A stretch of 64,000 nucleotides of DNA from Ceratorhiza oryzae-sativae (lineage: Eukaryota; Basidiomycota; Agaricomycetes; Cantharellales; Ceratobasidiaceae), in assembly GCA_030998015.1 (NCBI GenBank), contig JARWMV010000249.1, forward strand, positions 496,001-560,000. The letters are read 5' to 3'. Shown here piece after piece: positions 44,326-56,935 of the stretch. The translations under genes were made by a program, and so were the position numbers. A model generated the notes under the pieces. It saw only the letters and a list, made by a program, of their open reading frames with translations, did no database searches and was not told the DNA's origin. Positions within the stretch are counted from its first letter, which is position 1; each line of letters opens with the position of its first letter.

Positions 44326-47300
44326 GCACATGACTCAACCAAACATAGAGATATTTTATCGTTAGGATCACAGTGGGTTCAGAAATTCTCACGGTGGATA
44401 ATGTTTTGCTATACGTATCTATACTTCCATCCCTCATAGCTCTCTAGAATGCTGCAATCAAGTTCATTTCGTGCATATAATCATAGTTTTGAACATCTGA
44501 CTCTCTCGGAATCACCTCGACGTGTGGAACCCCGCAACCCATCGGATGCTAGTTCCTCCAAATGGCATAATATGTCACCCACTTCCAACAGGTTGTCCGA
44601 GCGGAGCGAGAAACACGTGGAACAGGTACACGAAATGAGTCTGAAATAACAGTTGCACCAGCCGCTACTCCAATATTGATGGGGGATCTAGGCGTTCCAG
44701 CTCAAGTTGAAGTCTGGCGGTTTGATGTTTCCACGGGTGGAGTTTCAGTTGATGAGTATACAATTTAACCCAATGGTAAAAAAAAGCATTTAGATATAAA
44801 TCTACAGAACAGTCACTATAATATCGATGAACAACTTCTGGGCCCGTTTTTCATCCGCTGTGGAACACTTGATATATGACGTACAGCACATGTATCACGA
44901 CACGCGGCTTCGAAATGTGACGGAAACTGGGTGGCAAAAGCGGTGCGGCTGGGGTGGTTTCAAAGGAAAGGGCGGAGAACGATTCGCTAAAACATGGAGT
45001 GCCCTTCAGGGTATCGCGCCGCACACCGCCCTAATGTGAGTAGCTGGTGGTATATTATGGGTCGCGCACGCAGCCTTGAACAACCCAATAAAAATCTATC
45101 CGCCAAAGGGTATCCAGCAGCTCATATCCTCTCCATCCTCTCGCTATACGACCGCGTAACGACTTGACTATAACGAACCCACTTGCGTTGAACTTGCTCA
45201 TTCAGCCAGACTTATCCATAATCCGAAATGACCATGATCAACTTTTTCAGCGCATACGCCTCCCATGTCAGCCCCAATAGCGCCAACCCCTTCGCACTTT
45301 TCTCAGTCGCTCAACTACCTCGCGAAAATAACCGCGCATACCGCATCGCCCGAGACTATACTCGCACCGAGTTAGGGAGCTTGACCCGCACCACCCGAAA
45401 ACGAACTGAAGGGCCTGTCCATGGCCGCTCAGGCACCCGGGTTTCTTGTGATTCGAAGAAAACCAGCTCTTCACCAAGATTCAGTATCCCTTCCTCTCTT
45501 CGTAGCTCACGCAGTTGGCTGAGCCGCTCCTCCACGGACCATGAAAAATCCTTTGTAGAGGGGCCTGTCAACTCGTTGATCTAGCTCGTGCCTGGATATG
45601 CTTCTTCTCAGGGAACGCCGGCTTGTCTTTCCTACTCCGTTTCGTTCAGCGTTAACGCATGCCACTCGCTTGTACAGTCGTTATAGCATGATAGACATTT
45701 ATCTCCTTTACTAGTTCGATTATCATCTTCGCTATGCCATTCGTTTATGTACATTATTTATTCTCCTGTATCTTCTACTCCCCCACACGGCTCAATCTCA
45801 CCCATGCAGCGTCCAGGACTTTGCGCTCTTGTTATGAAGTGTTCCATTTCTATGTACATTAAATGTTTCAGCTTGAACAACATATTTATCACGCTGGATC
45901 TCTTGACGAAAATCAGGGTAGACCAGGCTTATTGTTGCCGGAAAAAAATAGTTCCCTTGGACCGGAATTCCAAGCCGTGGTCGATGAGGGGCTGGCTTTG
46001 CTAAGATAGTTTCGGGTCTCGTAGGTTTATCGGGAGAGTTCCGTATATCGACAGATCAGAATGTGAGGTCCTCAGAAACTCATCCCCGAATCCGTCGGTC
46101 ACGATGTTAGTTCACTTTTTCCCAAGCACAAACAAATATGAAAGGTGGCAACATTTTTGGTCAGCTTCCTAATTCCAGTAGTAGCATGTGTTTGAAGCAT
46201 TGTACGATCGCAGCGTGCTAGACAGGTGTCGCATAGCCTAGCGTGAGTTACTACGTACACTTGACATATGACACTACAGAACTAACCATCCAGGTTTCCT
46301 GGTGAGCCAATGAGACAGATGAAGGGCACGTGATATATGCGCAGCGACATACGTCTGCCCATGATCTCACTGTGGCAGCGCTGGTCGATTTTGTCCTGCC
46401 TACGATCTTGCTCTCCGTTCAGTTACGATCGATCGTGCGGCCTAAGCTAAAAGCTGGCGCGCGAGTCTCGCTCCGCAGGGCGCTCTTCGAGGCGTGCTCG
46501 TACATCGGGGATCCCACCACGCTCCCGCCTTTGACAGCACAAGCATCCCCCAGACTAGCTGGAGGTTACGCCGACCGATGGGTCGTGCTCATCAGAGCCA
46601 GAAACGGGTCCGAATGTACAGGCATTATATCTACACTCAAATTCCGAAGCGCGACTGTAAATAATTTCAAACTGTGGATACAAGACAGTATTGAAGAAAT
46701 AAGGCGTATATGTTGTTTTAAGCGTGCCACGGCCAAACAAGATTTACTCTCAAGTCCTGCCGCTCCGGGTCTCGTCCTTTTGTTGCCGCGTGGCGCATAT
46801 ACCCGCCGCGGGTTTCGCTGTGAGGTCAGCAGATGTACTCATAATAGTCTTAATCCATTTGATTAGCTTGCGGTTTCTAAATAGCTACACTGGGCGGACG
46901 GTGGATAGCCATGCGTAGGGGCTGAATTTGCTACTATAGTTTGAGGGATCTAAACTACCTTTGGAAGTATTGCGAGTGATTTATTAGTACTTTTAGAGTA
47001 CCCAGTCTGGTTGAATCCAAGCCGGTTGGGAGTCTACACCAAGCTGAGACACATAGGGCCACACTGGTAAGTTGTCGCTAGTCCATTTCTCGAGCAAGGA
47101 TCCTCAGACTCGCCGTCGGTGAATTTGATGTTCTTTTCCGTACTGGCCTTTCCATGTTCAGCATGGGCTTACTCCGATGTCATACTAAACACCGTTGCTT
47201 GAGTTTTCTGACTTCTTTCTATCCATAATCTCCTATTTGATAGAAAAACAAATACTTTGTACTCTTGAATTACATGTAGTGTACTGGACCACACCTGTAC

Positions 47301-47369
47301 ATCGTGTGTATGCAATCCGTAATTAAGCAAGTCGTAAAGGTGAATTCCAATATCTTAACAATTGGGGCA
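44326..47369. other. Gene-poor interval with small hypothetical frames
   Basis: About 3 kb. The best small frame is listed separately (45228-45584). Others, such as 44827-45039 and the 178-codon frame 46330-46866, carry no recognised domain and no clear promoter context. The interval may include very small or non-coding genes. Confidence 0.35.
45228..45584 (+). CDS. Small hypothetical protein
   Basis: 118 codons, ATG with A at -3 (CCGAAATGACC), starting MTMINFFSAYASHVSPNSAN and ending in a Ser/Arg-rich region. It lies alone in a gene-poor interval. No domain, signal peptide or homologue recognised; a chance frame remains possible. Confidence 0.3.
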   Translation: MTMINFFSAYASHVSPNSANPFALFSVAQLPRENNRAYRIARDYTRTELGSLTRTTRKRTEGPVHGRSGTRVSCDSKKTSSSPRFSIPSSLRSSRSWLSRSSTDHEKSFVEGPVNSLI

Positions 47370-48278
47370 CTAAGTTGCACTGAAAACCCATCCGGTTCGT
47401 CGGGTATCAACCAGCAGAACTCGTTTTCCAGCCAAGTCAGTCTCGATTTTCTCCCCATTGCCTTGCGTCTTTCCCAGATCCCAAATCTCTATACCTCGCT
47501 CGTTGGGTGTAAAACCAGCGGACTTCAGACATTCGACGGTGTACGGAGTCAATCGAGTCGTTACACCAACTATCTCGCCTTTCGTTTTCTGCAAAATTTT
47601 GGCCACATGGGACAGGAGATCGTTACCCACACCAGCAGGGCGATAGGGGGCATCAACGTGGAAATGGGTCAGGCGGTAGGTAGGCTTTTGATTCGCCGAG
47701 GTAACGGGGTGAACAAACGCATAGCCGATGGGTGCTTTCTTGTACTCCATTACAAGCTGGAAAGGTTCGTTTGACGAGCCTTTGGAATCTCGGATAGCGA
47801 TTGCCTTGGTAAAGCTTTCAACGTTGGCTTTAAGCATATCCTCAAATATGGGACGGTGAAGCCTACCAAGGCAAGTGCAGCATTTTGGCAGTCAGATATT
47901 TCCGTAGCCTTATGATTCGGCGAAAGGGCTCACCAGTCGATTCCGAAAAGAACGGGAAGCGCGGTACATGCCAGGATAGGCAGAGGAGCTAGATATCCTA
48001 ACCAGCCGTTCGCTCCAGAACCGTCCGGCCAGGCGCGGAACACTTGGATTATAGTGCTTGCACACACCAACCAAACGCTGATCGCAACGGGATGAATGTA
48101 CGCTAAAATGGCTGACTTAGGAGACTATCATGGGACACTTCCATAGAGGATTCATACCCAGGCGGTTCGCAACTGCAAGTTGTTCCATCGAGCTCATTCC
48201 AATCAGCATTTGAACTTCTTTAAGGTCTTTGCGAGCATCGAAAGGCCGTATTACAATGTCATCCGTTGAGTCTGCCAT
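47370..48278 (-). CDS. GNAT-family N-acetyltransferase with a membrane segment
   Basis: Minus strand from ATG 48278 (MADSTDDIVIRPFDARKDLK), with at least two introns. After the N-terminal GNAT strand (VQMLIGMSSMEQLAVANRL) comes a hydrophobic stretch spelled AYIHPVAISVWLVCASTIIQ, then LAPLPILACTALPVLFGIDW, suggesting one or two membrane helices. The acetyl-CoA-binding half is HFHVDAPYRPAGVGNDLLSH (R/Q-x-x-G-x-G/A type loop, here RPAGVG), VAKILQKTKGEIVGVTT and ECLKSAGFTPNERGIEIWDL. The stop is the TAG at 47372-47370. A membrane segment inserted between the first strand and the catalytic core recalls NAT8-type acetyltransferases of the ER. Substrate unknown. Confidence 0.75.
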
Positions 48279-49162
48279 CTGGCTGCCCGAGGAAGGGAAA
48301 ACGGGTGCGTTGGCGTAATTAGAGGACGGCGAGCGCGAGTTTGAACCTCGCAGGTGGATGTTGTGGTTCACTTCAGCCTAGCGTCGGGCGCCATCAATCT
48401 GTTATGTGGCGCGCTGAGCAGGCACCACGCGAGCCGAGCACATTTTTCACCGGTGGTCAGACGCACGTGTGTGACTCACGTGATTCAAGTGGTTGCATGT
48501 TTGTCGCGCGTGACCCCTAACGATCGCATACATGGTTTGGATGTGTAGGTTCTCCAACACATGGATTATAATGCATACACGTAGATAAAATACATCGAGG
48601 GCCTTCACCGTAATTGTTCCTCCTGAGATATGTATATGCTGTCTGGCGTGCGAACCAGTAGAATTATATCCCAGATTCAGTTTACATAGTCGTCTAGGTT
48701 TAGTGCGTAGAGGCAGGAATCCCCTTTATTCCCATTTTTATTTGTCCCAATTTGTCCCGAGCAGCCGCCTAATGAGGCCAGACTTCCTCGCGAACATAAT
48801 ATACGTGATCCAGGGGGAACCCCCTGGCCCAACAGAGTACCGACACCGATCTCGTTAACTCGTAAAAAAAAAATTCCACCGCTTTGCGTCATGATCCACC
48901 ACTGAATCCATCGGGCATTGAACTGGGTGCGCGGTATTTGTTAGTAAGCACTAGTGCAGCCGATCTGACCGTAGGCGATGCAACGGTGAAAATAGAAGAT
49001 TGGCGTCATATGACGAATATGCCCGCAGTGTGAAGTCTTAGTCACTTCTGGACTTAGTGGCTGATTAAACTAGCCCTTTGGGCTAGTATAAATCTCCCGG
49101 GTCTTTGCACCAGGTCGGTGACTCGCCCTGTTGCGCCCAACAATTTGACTGAAAGTACAAAG
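48279..49162. other. Divergent intergenic region
   Basis: About 880 bp between the GNAT gene (minus) and an NTF2-like gene (plus). It should contain both promoters. No gene recognised. Confidence 0.45.
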
Positions 49163-49767
49163 ATGGCACATCCTCTTCCCGACGTGTACGCACCCGGAAT
49201 GTCCGAAGGCGAGGTCTCGTTTGAAACAGATTGGTTGCGAGAGTTTTCCAAAGCTTCGGACCTTCTGGACTGGAGTCAGTGGGGACAATTTTGGGACGAT
49301 TGTAAGCATGATATTTCTCATGGAAAAGGCACCCGTTTAATTTTTTTATGCTTGCCTACTATACCTGGCCTTTGCCTCTATAGCCGCAGTATTTCAGTTC
49401 AACAATCGAATAATTGAAGGGAAGAATGAGATTGGAAAGTATTTCGAGCAGCAGTTTAGGCACCTAGAGTCCATGGAGCACGTGTATGTACCTGTGATCG
49501 CCTACAAGGGCTGGAGTGGTTGATCATCCATTCACTCTACTTTGCAGTATCACTCGGCTTTCGTTCGTTAGCCCTCATGGCATAGTATTTCAGAACGCGA
49601 ACGTTTCTTACAGGGTCAAAGGTGACGAACTGAACCGCATTGTCACTGTACCTGGAATCGCTGTAATTCATAAACAACCTGGCGAGGGGTTGTTAAAGAA
49701 GTTTGAGACCTATATTGAAACGGCGCCATTAGCATCGGTGATACGCGAGGTCTCGCAGGAGAGTTAA
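49163..49767 (+). CDS. NTF2/SnoaL-like small protein, copy 1
   Basis: Exons 49163 to about 49301, about 49384-49483 and about 49548-49767. MAHPLPDVYAPGMSEGEVSF leads into DWLREFSKASDLLDWSQWGQ (first helix of the alpha+beta barrel), NRIIEGKNEIGKYFEQQFRH and the beta strands GIVFQNANVSYRVKGDELNR and VTVPGIAVIHKQPGEGLLKK. The pattern is that of SnoaL/NTF2-fold proteins of fungi: small cone-shaped domains used as isomerases, cyclases, lyases or binding proteins. A paralogue with the same intron phases lies 1.6 kb downstream. Catalytic residues cannot be assigned. Confidence 0.72.
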
Positions 49768-51411
49768 AAGTGGTGTCATTTCGTGTTGCGCCAAACTTTC
49801 AATACATAGCTTTTGGTACCCAATATTTGATAGTTTTGTAAACCTCTTTGCACTTTGCTAGCTTCAACAAATTCCACGACACATGCCATCTGCATGAGGG
49901 ACATTCCCGCTGTTTTCTAGGCACCCTCGGTAACTGTAGATTCATACAAGATTGGACTCGATGATTGTTTATCGGTTCTCATTCTTTCGGTTGATACAGC
50001 TTCTAGGTAGCCTGTGAACGCCTAGGCCGCCAAGACCGGCGCCAGAGCCATTAAATGTCTGACAACCGATCCCTGCTGGAGCCCCTTCAAGAAAAAAATT
50101 GGGCGTAGATAATGCGTCAATCTTTGGTTGTTTATACAATTCAAACAGGGTCGTGTGTGGAATTTTACTCGCACTGGATATTTGGGGCCAGAAGTTCCCG
50201 TCTATGATGTAGGGTGTGACAAACAAACCTGGCGCCCGCTGTAGCTGGGAGTGTTAGGTCCACTACGCAGGCCAACGGCTGTCTGGGACATCCGGGGCGC
50301 GACAGTGGGGATTGCTCCCACGGGTAAACCACATACGATACTCGGGTTTCTTGTGCATATTAAACCCTATATATTACATACTAAAGCTGAGCCAAATGAG
50401 CCTGAAGGCAAAGGTCGCAGAAATAAAATGCACGAGTTATACAGGGTACACTCCTTTCGGAGCGACTTGCAGAGATCGACAAGAAAGGACAGAATTTTCC
50501 TTCAACGCGAAGTCAGGATGCTCCACCCAACGACATAAATACGATGATGAGTGCTTCCACGTTCAGATGCTAGTGAAGTCCAGGTATTGGGCAGTCAGGC
50601 AAATGCCACACCGTCCTCAGACTCTCCAACGTTGGGGTTTCCTTTACTTGGTACGATCTGTGCCTTGATGCTGATTCTGTCTTACAAGCTCCCCACCACA
50701 AATCACCCTTCTTGATCTTTATCTCAGATTATTTTGGTTGTTCGCTCTACCTTTAGGGTCCAACTTTTTTTTTCCCGTTATATTATCGGCGCACTTTGTT
50801 TGTCCATGTATGTCCTTTGTGCTTTATGCATCATACAACCACTTCCAGGTTATTCCCTTTCTTATTTGCCGACGCAAGCATGGCCCAGGGTTAGATGAAG
50901 ATTCTTCTAGCCTCTAATCCTCCTTTGAACTGATCTTGTGCGATCTAGAACGCTATCGTTCATTCCGTGCACACCCGCTGTCTAATTCGCCTGCGGTTGA
51001 CGGTGTTTGGAAGTAGGCTGTGCACTTCGTGAAACCTATTCTTATGAATAGTAGCGTGAAAACGTGTTTTTAGCACTCGTGATCCTGGCTGTGGATTTGA
51101 CAATGCAACGTCGCTCTAGGGAGCTAGCATTTGGTCTCGGAAGGCTTGATATTTCATATTACCGTTCGATGAAAACCCTTCAGCATCTTATAGAAAATTG
51201 GCTGCCTTTGTTCGCACCTGTTGTGGTAGTTCCCGTCATCAATATTGAACCTTTTCGCTAGCATTACTATCCTGTGCGTGCCTGGCTGATCGGGTAAATC
51301 CTTGCCACCCCCCCCCCAGCCCTGGAATAAATTGCGGCAGCTGCTTCGTTGGCATCGCTCAGCTCTCTTGCCACCCCCCCCTTCACCCTTGGCCTTTCGT
51401 TTGAAACTAAT
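49768..51411. other. Intergenic between the NTF2-like pair
   Basis: 1.64 kb. Small frames at 49969-50226 (minus) and 50251-50668 (plus) have no supporting features. A C-run and T-run (CCCCCCCC near 51310, T9 near 50768) are low-complexity. No gene called. Confidence 0.4.
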
Positions 51412-52022
51412 ATGGCCATCCCCTACATTAATCAAACGATATGGGCTTCCTCTCCCGCTGCCTTGGGCTTGACCCAAGAGCAATGGGAGTTCGAACAGAA
51501 GTGGCTGAGAGATTTTAACAACGCCACCGATAAGCTTGATTGGGAGCAGTGGAAAGACTACTGGGGTGAAGGTAAGCGAACGATGTATGCGTGTCAAATG
51601 ACGTATTCACATCAAGAACGCTGTAGATGCTTTCTTCAAGTATGGTAGTTTACCCCAAATCCAGGGCAAACCTGAACTTGGGAACCACTTCAAGGAATTC
51701 TTCAAAGCGTATAAATGGATGAAGCACGAGTATGTATACGAATAACCTTGCTACATAATTCAGTAAATGTGATATTTTGTTTAGACCAACTAGGCATTCA
51801 TTTGATATTGCGAAGGGCATTATCTACCAAACTCTTACCGTAACGTGCGTGATCCAGGGCGATGAGAGTGACACGGTTATTTCCACTGGGGGCGTTACGC
51901 TGATTCATAAAGGCGTTGGGGAGTCTCAATTGCATGGGCTTGAGGTGCACGCGGATCTTTCCACTTTAATCGAGTGGAAAAAGGAAGTTGCATCTCGTGC
52001 ACAGGCCAACGCCACAATGTAG
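51412..52022 (+). CDS. NTF2/SnoaL-like small protein, copy 2
   Basis: Three exons (51412 to about 51571, about 51627-51730, about 51784-52022). MAIPYINQTIWASSPAALGL is followed by FEQKWLRDFNNATDKLDWEQ and WKDYWGEDAFFKYGSLPQIQ, GKPELGNHFKEFFKAYKWMK, then GIIYQTLTVTCVIQGDESDT and VISTGGVTLIHKGVGESQLH. It aligns block by block with copy 1 (WLR-F---D-LDW-QW, IIYQT/IVFQN, VIQGDE/VKGDE, G-(A/T)-(V/L)-IHK), including intron phases, so the pair arose by local duplication. Function not assignable. Confidence 0.72.
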
Positions 52023-52169
52023 TATCAATTAATTGGCATTTGCCGTCATATGAAATCTTTGTGGCCGTGTAAATCCGAAATCCCTCCTTACCCAATCAGA
52101 GGCTAGCCCACTTGGTTATGCCATCCCCTCCATTGGGCCCAGGAGCTAGTTTGCACGATTGATTGATCT

Positions 52170-52398
52170 CGTCAGGGAAAAGGTCTCAGGCAAATTTGGG
52201 CAAATTACATCCAATTTGCACATTTGCCCGCTTTGCCTTCCCGTGGGTGAAACCGGCCGTTATCTACCGCGGTTTACCCAATTCGCCATGGGTAAACCAG
52301 ATAAATTTGTGGAGATTACACAGCCCGAGCGCATACATGATGTAACCGACACGGTTTGCTGCACCGGGGCAAATTTGCCCCGGGGCTTTTTCCTGACG
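52170..52398. mobile_element. 229-bp MITE, second copy
   Basis: Reverse-orientation relative of 9792-10020 and identical in length. The ends are CGTCAGGGAAAAGGTCTCAGG and its partner CCGGGGCTTTTTCCTGACG. Flanks read CT on both sides (52168-52169 and 52399-52400), a possible 2-bp duplication where the other copy has TA. No coding potential; it lies between the NTF2-like gene and the F-box gene. Confidence 0.82.
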
Positions 52399-52898
52399 CT
52401 GTTCAGCCCCCAACCAGGTTGCGGAACTCCAGATCCGCAGCCTGGCCGCGACTGGAGGTTTCATGCGCCAGCCCCCTGGAAACGAGATTACGTGACAGTG
52501 GTGCGGCCAGATTTTATTATATGAAGTTATGCATCGAGTTAATAAGAGGTCCTTCAAGTGGCACGAACGCGAAATTAGGGGCGTCGCCCAGTGTAATAGC
52601 GGCAGACATACTTTCTGTCCAGCCGTACGATGTACACTTGATTGGCAATGTATTATTCGCTCCCAGCCCCCGCACAATGAGATACAGGAGTAAGACGAAT
52701 TGAAGGCAGGTTCAGGGCCACTGCTATTCAATCACAAGCTAAAGTGCATGTATGACCTTCTCGAGAGCGAGACGATATTTCGAAAACAGTTTGATGGCTC
52801 TCATTTTCCGCCTGTTAAATAATTAAACTTTGAAAAACGATGCGGTTCTCCCGAAACCTCGGGTGGGATAATAGCCAAATTTATATATTTTATTCTTG

Positions 52899-54670
52899 TC
52901 ATTGGTAAAATTCACAAGCCGAGGGACACCATTGAGCATCATGCACTTGACTCGGGTCATCTAATCGTCTCCTTCGTCGGGTGCATATGCCACAATCGCA
53001 AAGGAGCGCCGCCCGGGCCTCCGACAACCTCTGAGACACCTTTTGGGGTATCATCTCGGGATGTACGTTTGTCCTTCCTATGGGTGAGATCATTCTTAGG
53101 TTTGGCCAGATCGTCAAAAGATAGCTAGACGATGTGTATAGGTTATCCAGATCCACCGAAGCCAATAGATACATATACTCACATGGTGGTTTTTATTGTA
53201 GCAAGGGCAGGATTGCAATACCTATCGCCATAATTATACTCTAGATCGGTCAAATATTTTGAATAATGGATTGAATCCAAGGCTTTGTTAGAGGGAAGAT
53301 AATCCCAAATCAGTTCAACGCCAAGGCGTTCAAGTCGTTTCAAGTGGTGGGTAATCTTGAATACCTTCGAAATTGGGACAGGTGTATCTAGGACCATTAA
53401 CTGACGCATATTAGGACAAGATTGACCAAGCTGTTCACAAAAAGAATCAAAGTCCTCGATTTTAATCGAAGGAAGAGATAGGCTTTCTAGAGGCAGCAAG
53501 AACATCATCAGCATTGACGAACTGTATGCTTCCTGCGCCATTCCATCATCCACATCGAATGCGACTGTCAAGTGTTGAATGCTCAGACTATTTTTAAAAA
53601 GCTCTGGCAGCCAATCAATTAGACCATATTTATCTTCTTCGTGATGATATTCCATTTCTGGTGCCACAGCATAGATCTCAACATCCGTCAGTCGTTTTAC
53701 GAGAGGACCCATACGCCAGATTTGAGCAACTTCAAACGAGTCGACCAGATGTGTCGTTAGGCGCCGAAGCGAAGGGAAAGCTAGTTCGGATAACCCGCCA
53801 ACAAACTTAGCTGGATTGCCTAACGGGGGAATTTCGTGTATCACGAGTGTTTCGAGGAAAGGTAGCAGCCCGATCTCCAGGAAAAAGCTGGTGCTCAGCA
53901 CATATTTGCCTATAGTTAGATCCCGAAGGCATTTCATGTTGGAAATGTAAAGATAAGGCGATATTGCGGATTGTCGGATGAAAAGATCTGGCTCGCGAAA
54001 ATCTTCATCTGGTCGTGGAAAAATGCTGAGGGTTTGAAGCAAAGGCTGGCGCTGCGCTACAATCTCTAGCAGCGCAGACGCTCTGCATTCTGGGATCCAG
54101 GGAGGGTTGACATCATCACTTCGATTGAATCGTATATCCGACAGAGGTGTGCTCAAGAAAAGAAGAGCCCATTCGATGCTACCCGTCGTCGGAAGCTGGT
54201 CGGAGTGGATTATCAATTGTTTCAGGTTTGGTAGTAGAGCATGCCCAAGGTGATTGGGGTAAGCGAGAAGGCTTTCCCATGTGGTTACCTTATAAGTATG
54301 CGTAGAATTTGGGAAGACCCAAAGGGAGCGAACAAAAGAGTGATAGACTTGGTACCGCGAAGTTTCTAACGGCGCATCGCTCGAAATGGTCTATAAATAG
54401 ATGAATTGATATAAGGTTAGGCATAGGATAGACAATGGGTGTGCAGCGTACGAATTCATGATATCTCGGGGAATTAGCCTGTACATCTATACCTCCAATG
54501 AGCGATAGAATTTTATGGGCTCCGTGGAGCTCCTTCCAAACACGCGGGATGGCCACGTGGAAGAAAAATCGAGAGGAGTATGCTATTTGCACGCACGTCG
54601 AGGTGGTGGTGAAGGAACAAATAAGATCGAGAATCTCCGGTATATCGAGCGAGAAGTGCTGCCGATCCAT
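52899..54670 (-). CDS. F-box protein with leucine-rich C-terminal region
   Basis: Minus strand from ATG 54670. The F-box-like N-terminus is MDRQHFSLDIPEILDLICSF, then CVQIAYSSRFFFHVAIPRVW and KELHGAHKILSLIGG. A spliced region (LLPNLKQLIIHSDQLPTTGS) follows and a large exon (54216-53179) with irregular Leu-rich repeats such as MKCLRDLTIGKYVL, FLETLVIHEIPPLG, FPSLRRLTTHLVDS, IQHLTVAFDVDD and LKRLERLGVELIW. A final exon encodes YLLTIWPNLRMISPIG to a stop at 52899. Such proteins join Skp1-Cullin ligases through the F-box and bind substrates through the repeats; expanded families of this type are common in Rhizoctonia-like fungi. The substrate is unknown. A decayed relative lies just upstream. Confidence 0.75.
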
Positions 54671-54709
54671 TGTTTGTATGGGTGTGGTTGGCTGGAGGGA
54701 CGTCTCGAG

Positions 54710-56857
54710 TCACATGTCCGTCCTCACCTGTGGGCCGTGTACTCCTAAGCGCCACGGCTCTTGATTGGTGTCCCAAAAATAATCGAATGCATAGTTGTAC
54801 TGTATAGAAAACTGCCTTTGCAGAACCATTAATATGATATCTCGGCCACGGTATAAGACTGGCTGAATACATCCTCGAAGCCGGGCAAATTGAGCATGTA
54901 TCGATAGGAACAAAGTAATGGATTCACATCGTGTATCCTCTACTATTTTTGAAAGGTGTATCCCAGAGCTATCGCTCCCTAACCCATCATTGAACGATTG
55001 CCTAGCGCATATACCTCGCGAGCACACTAAACTGGCTGCAGAGCACGGGCCACCAGTTTGGAGGTTGCGCCACCACCAAGCGAGGGAGTGTGATTAGACC
55101 CAATAGTCTGGTCAAATTCGGTCAAATAGTCAAAAGAATGCTCCGGTTGAAAGCCGCGATCTCCTGTATTTTAAGAGTGGAATGGAATCAGGGTCGCCTA
55201 TACCAAAAGGGGCCCAAATGTGATACAAAAATTAAATCGCGACCATGACGTCAAAAGCGGCCCACCCGCGTGCTCCTAAAAAATGACACATCATGGGTAT
55301 ACAGAGCGTGGGAGATGAATATGAATGGCGGTTCTCGTAACTAGATCGGTCAATGTCCGTTGGGACGGGTTTGGGTCACCGCGTAAACCATCATATGCGC
55401 GTGAGTATTCAAGGGTAGTCAAAGGTCGTGAGGAATATACCTGTACCTGAGTCATTTCGACCTAGAAGGCGGTCCCGTATCACAAGAATGCCCAGATGTT
55501 CGATCTGGTGCAGATATCTTGTGGTAGTTGACAGCTCTGGACACACCAACGGTTCGGTATTTCCAGTCGGCTCGGATTCGGACATGAGCTCATGGAAAGT
55601 TGACAGAATCTCTCTAGGTCCTTGATTTTGATCCCTGGTAAAATATGGGATTGGAGTGCAAGTTTGATATTGATGCGAACGGGAACTTCCCGGAATCTCT
55701 ATGGCATCACCTCCACCGAAACCCGCTTCCAGTAATTGGATATTTATGTCGTTGTGGAGTAGCCTCGAGAACAACTAACAGGTTTCATCATTCCCTTCTT
55801 CATACTCGGCGAGATCTGTGGGCAGACGGTGGCTAATACTAGCTATGGCGGTGTGCTTGATAAATTCGACAAGTAGAGTTGATTTCCATGTGTCAGTAGC
55901 ATAGTGCAAATCCAGGCCTTTGAGGGCTAGGGATTGTAGCGACTGAAAAGGACGTACAGGCTAATAAACTGCAAGAATATCATATTCGAGCTCCGTCCAA
56001 AATCTAATTGGCACAATTGTAACCGGCTCAATGCTAGGCAATGTGCCGATATTGACCAATGGATCACGGCGTAGGGCATAGCCGGTGATATTCGATGTTT
56101 GTAGAGATCGCATGCTTGCAATCAATTCGTGAGGCCCTTTGGTTAGGGTGGTGTATGGAGGATATACGGGCTGAAGTACTCGGCGCTAACATCGTGAAGA
56201 GGGACAGCGAGTGCTTTGACGGGTGAGCGCTCAGCTACGGCTTGGAGGATTCTCGAAGCTGTATGGTTGTGCACGCAAACTTCTTAAGACAAATGGATCA
56301 TCATATATTGCAAAATCTCGGTTATATATAAACCAAGAAAAAGAGAAAACCAATTAGTTCGGCCGGCCAGCGTCGCTTCGCTGTAGTCAACGATTAGACG
56401 GCTCAGATTGGGCAGGATCGTGGCCAAGGTAGTAGCAGCATGATGGTACATCCGAATAGCGAGTGAAATTACAGCAGAAAATTATTGGGAATACCCGGAG
56501 CGAGCGAACCAGGTGGTGATATGGACGACACCGACAGAAGTCAGACGCAGACGTTTCAACCAGCTGATAAGTCTGAGAATTGAAATGGCGGTAAAGTATA
56601 TTCATAATTCACCGTTATAATTTATGTATTTAATGATACTACCTGGATTTTTTCTTGGTGCAACTAATGCCAGGGATGAGCTGGAGGGGAGCGTCGCAGG
56701 CTTCCCTGCAGACGTGTAGGGTAGCCACTTGAAAGAACAAGTGAGAATAATATGCCAACCTAGGATGGATAGAATTTTCAGAGAAGCCACATGTCAAGTT
56801 GATAGGTTCTGGTACGCCGATGGATGGATAGTTCAGTCTTGTATGAGGAGCAGACAT
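54710..56857 (-). pseudogene. Decayed F-box protein relative
   Basis: Fragments in changing frames on the minus strand resemble the neighbouring F-box gene in order. At 56857 onward GVPEPINLTCGFSEN and LAYYSHLFFQVATLHVCREA, then LQLIPGI, match DIPEILDLICSF, AYSSRFFFHVAIPRVWKE and LSLIGGI. Further pieces (TYQLVETSASDF near 56560, SNITGYALRRDPLVNIG near 56080, GIFLTTFDYP near 55410) lie downstream. I see no continuous set of exons, and several frames break within what should be coding sequence. The piece at 55027-54710 may be its 3' end or unrelated. It reads as a degenerating tandem duplicate. Confidence 0.5.
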
Positions 56858-56935
56858 ATGTGCAGCCACCGCTTGGTCACGTGGTCGATGGGATAAAGAC
56901 CCGATGTGAGCGCCATATGTGATGACTGTTGCTAA

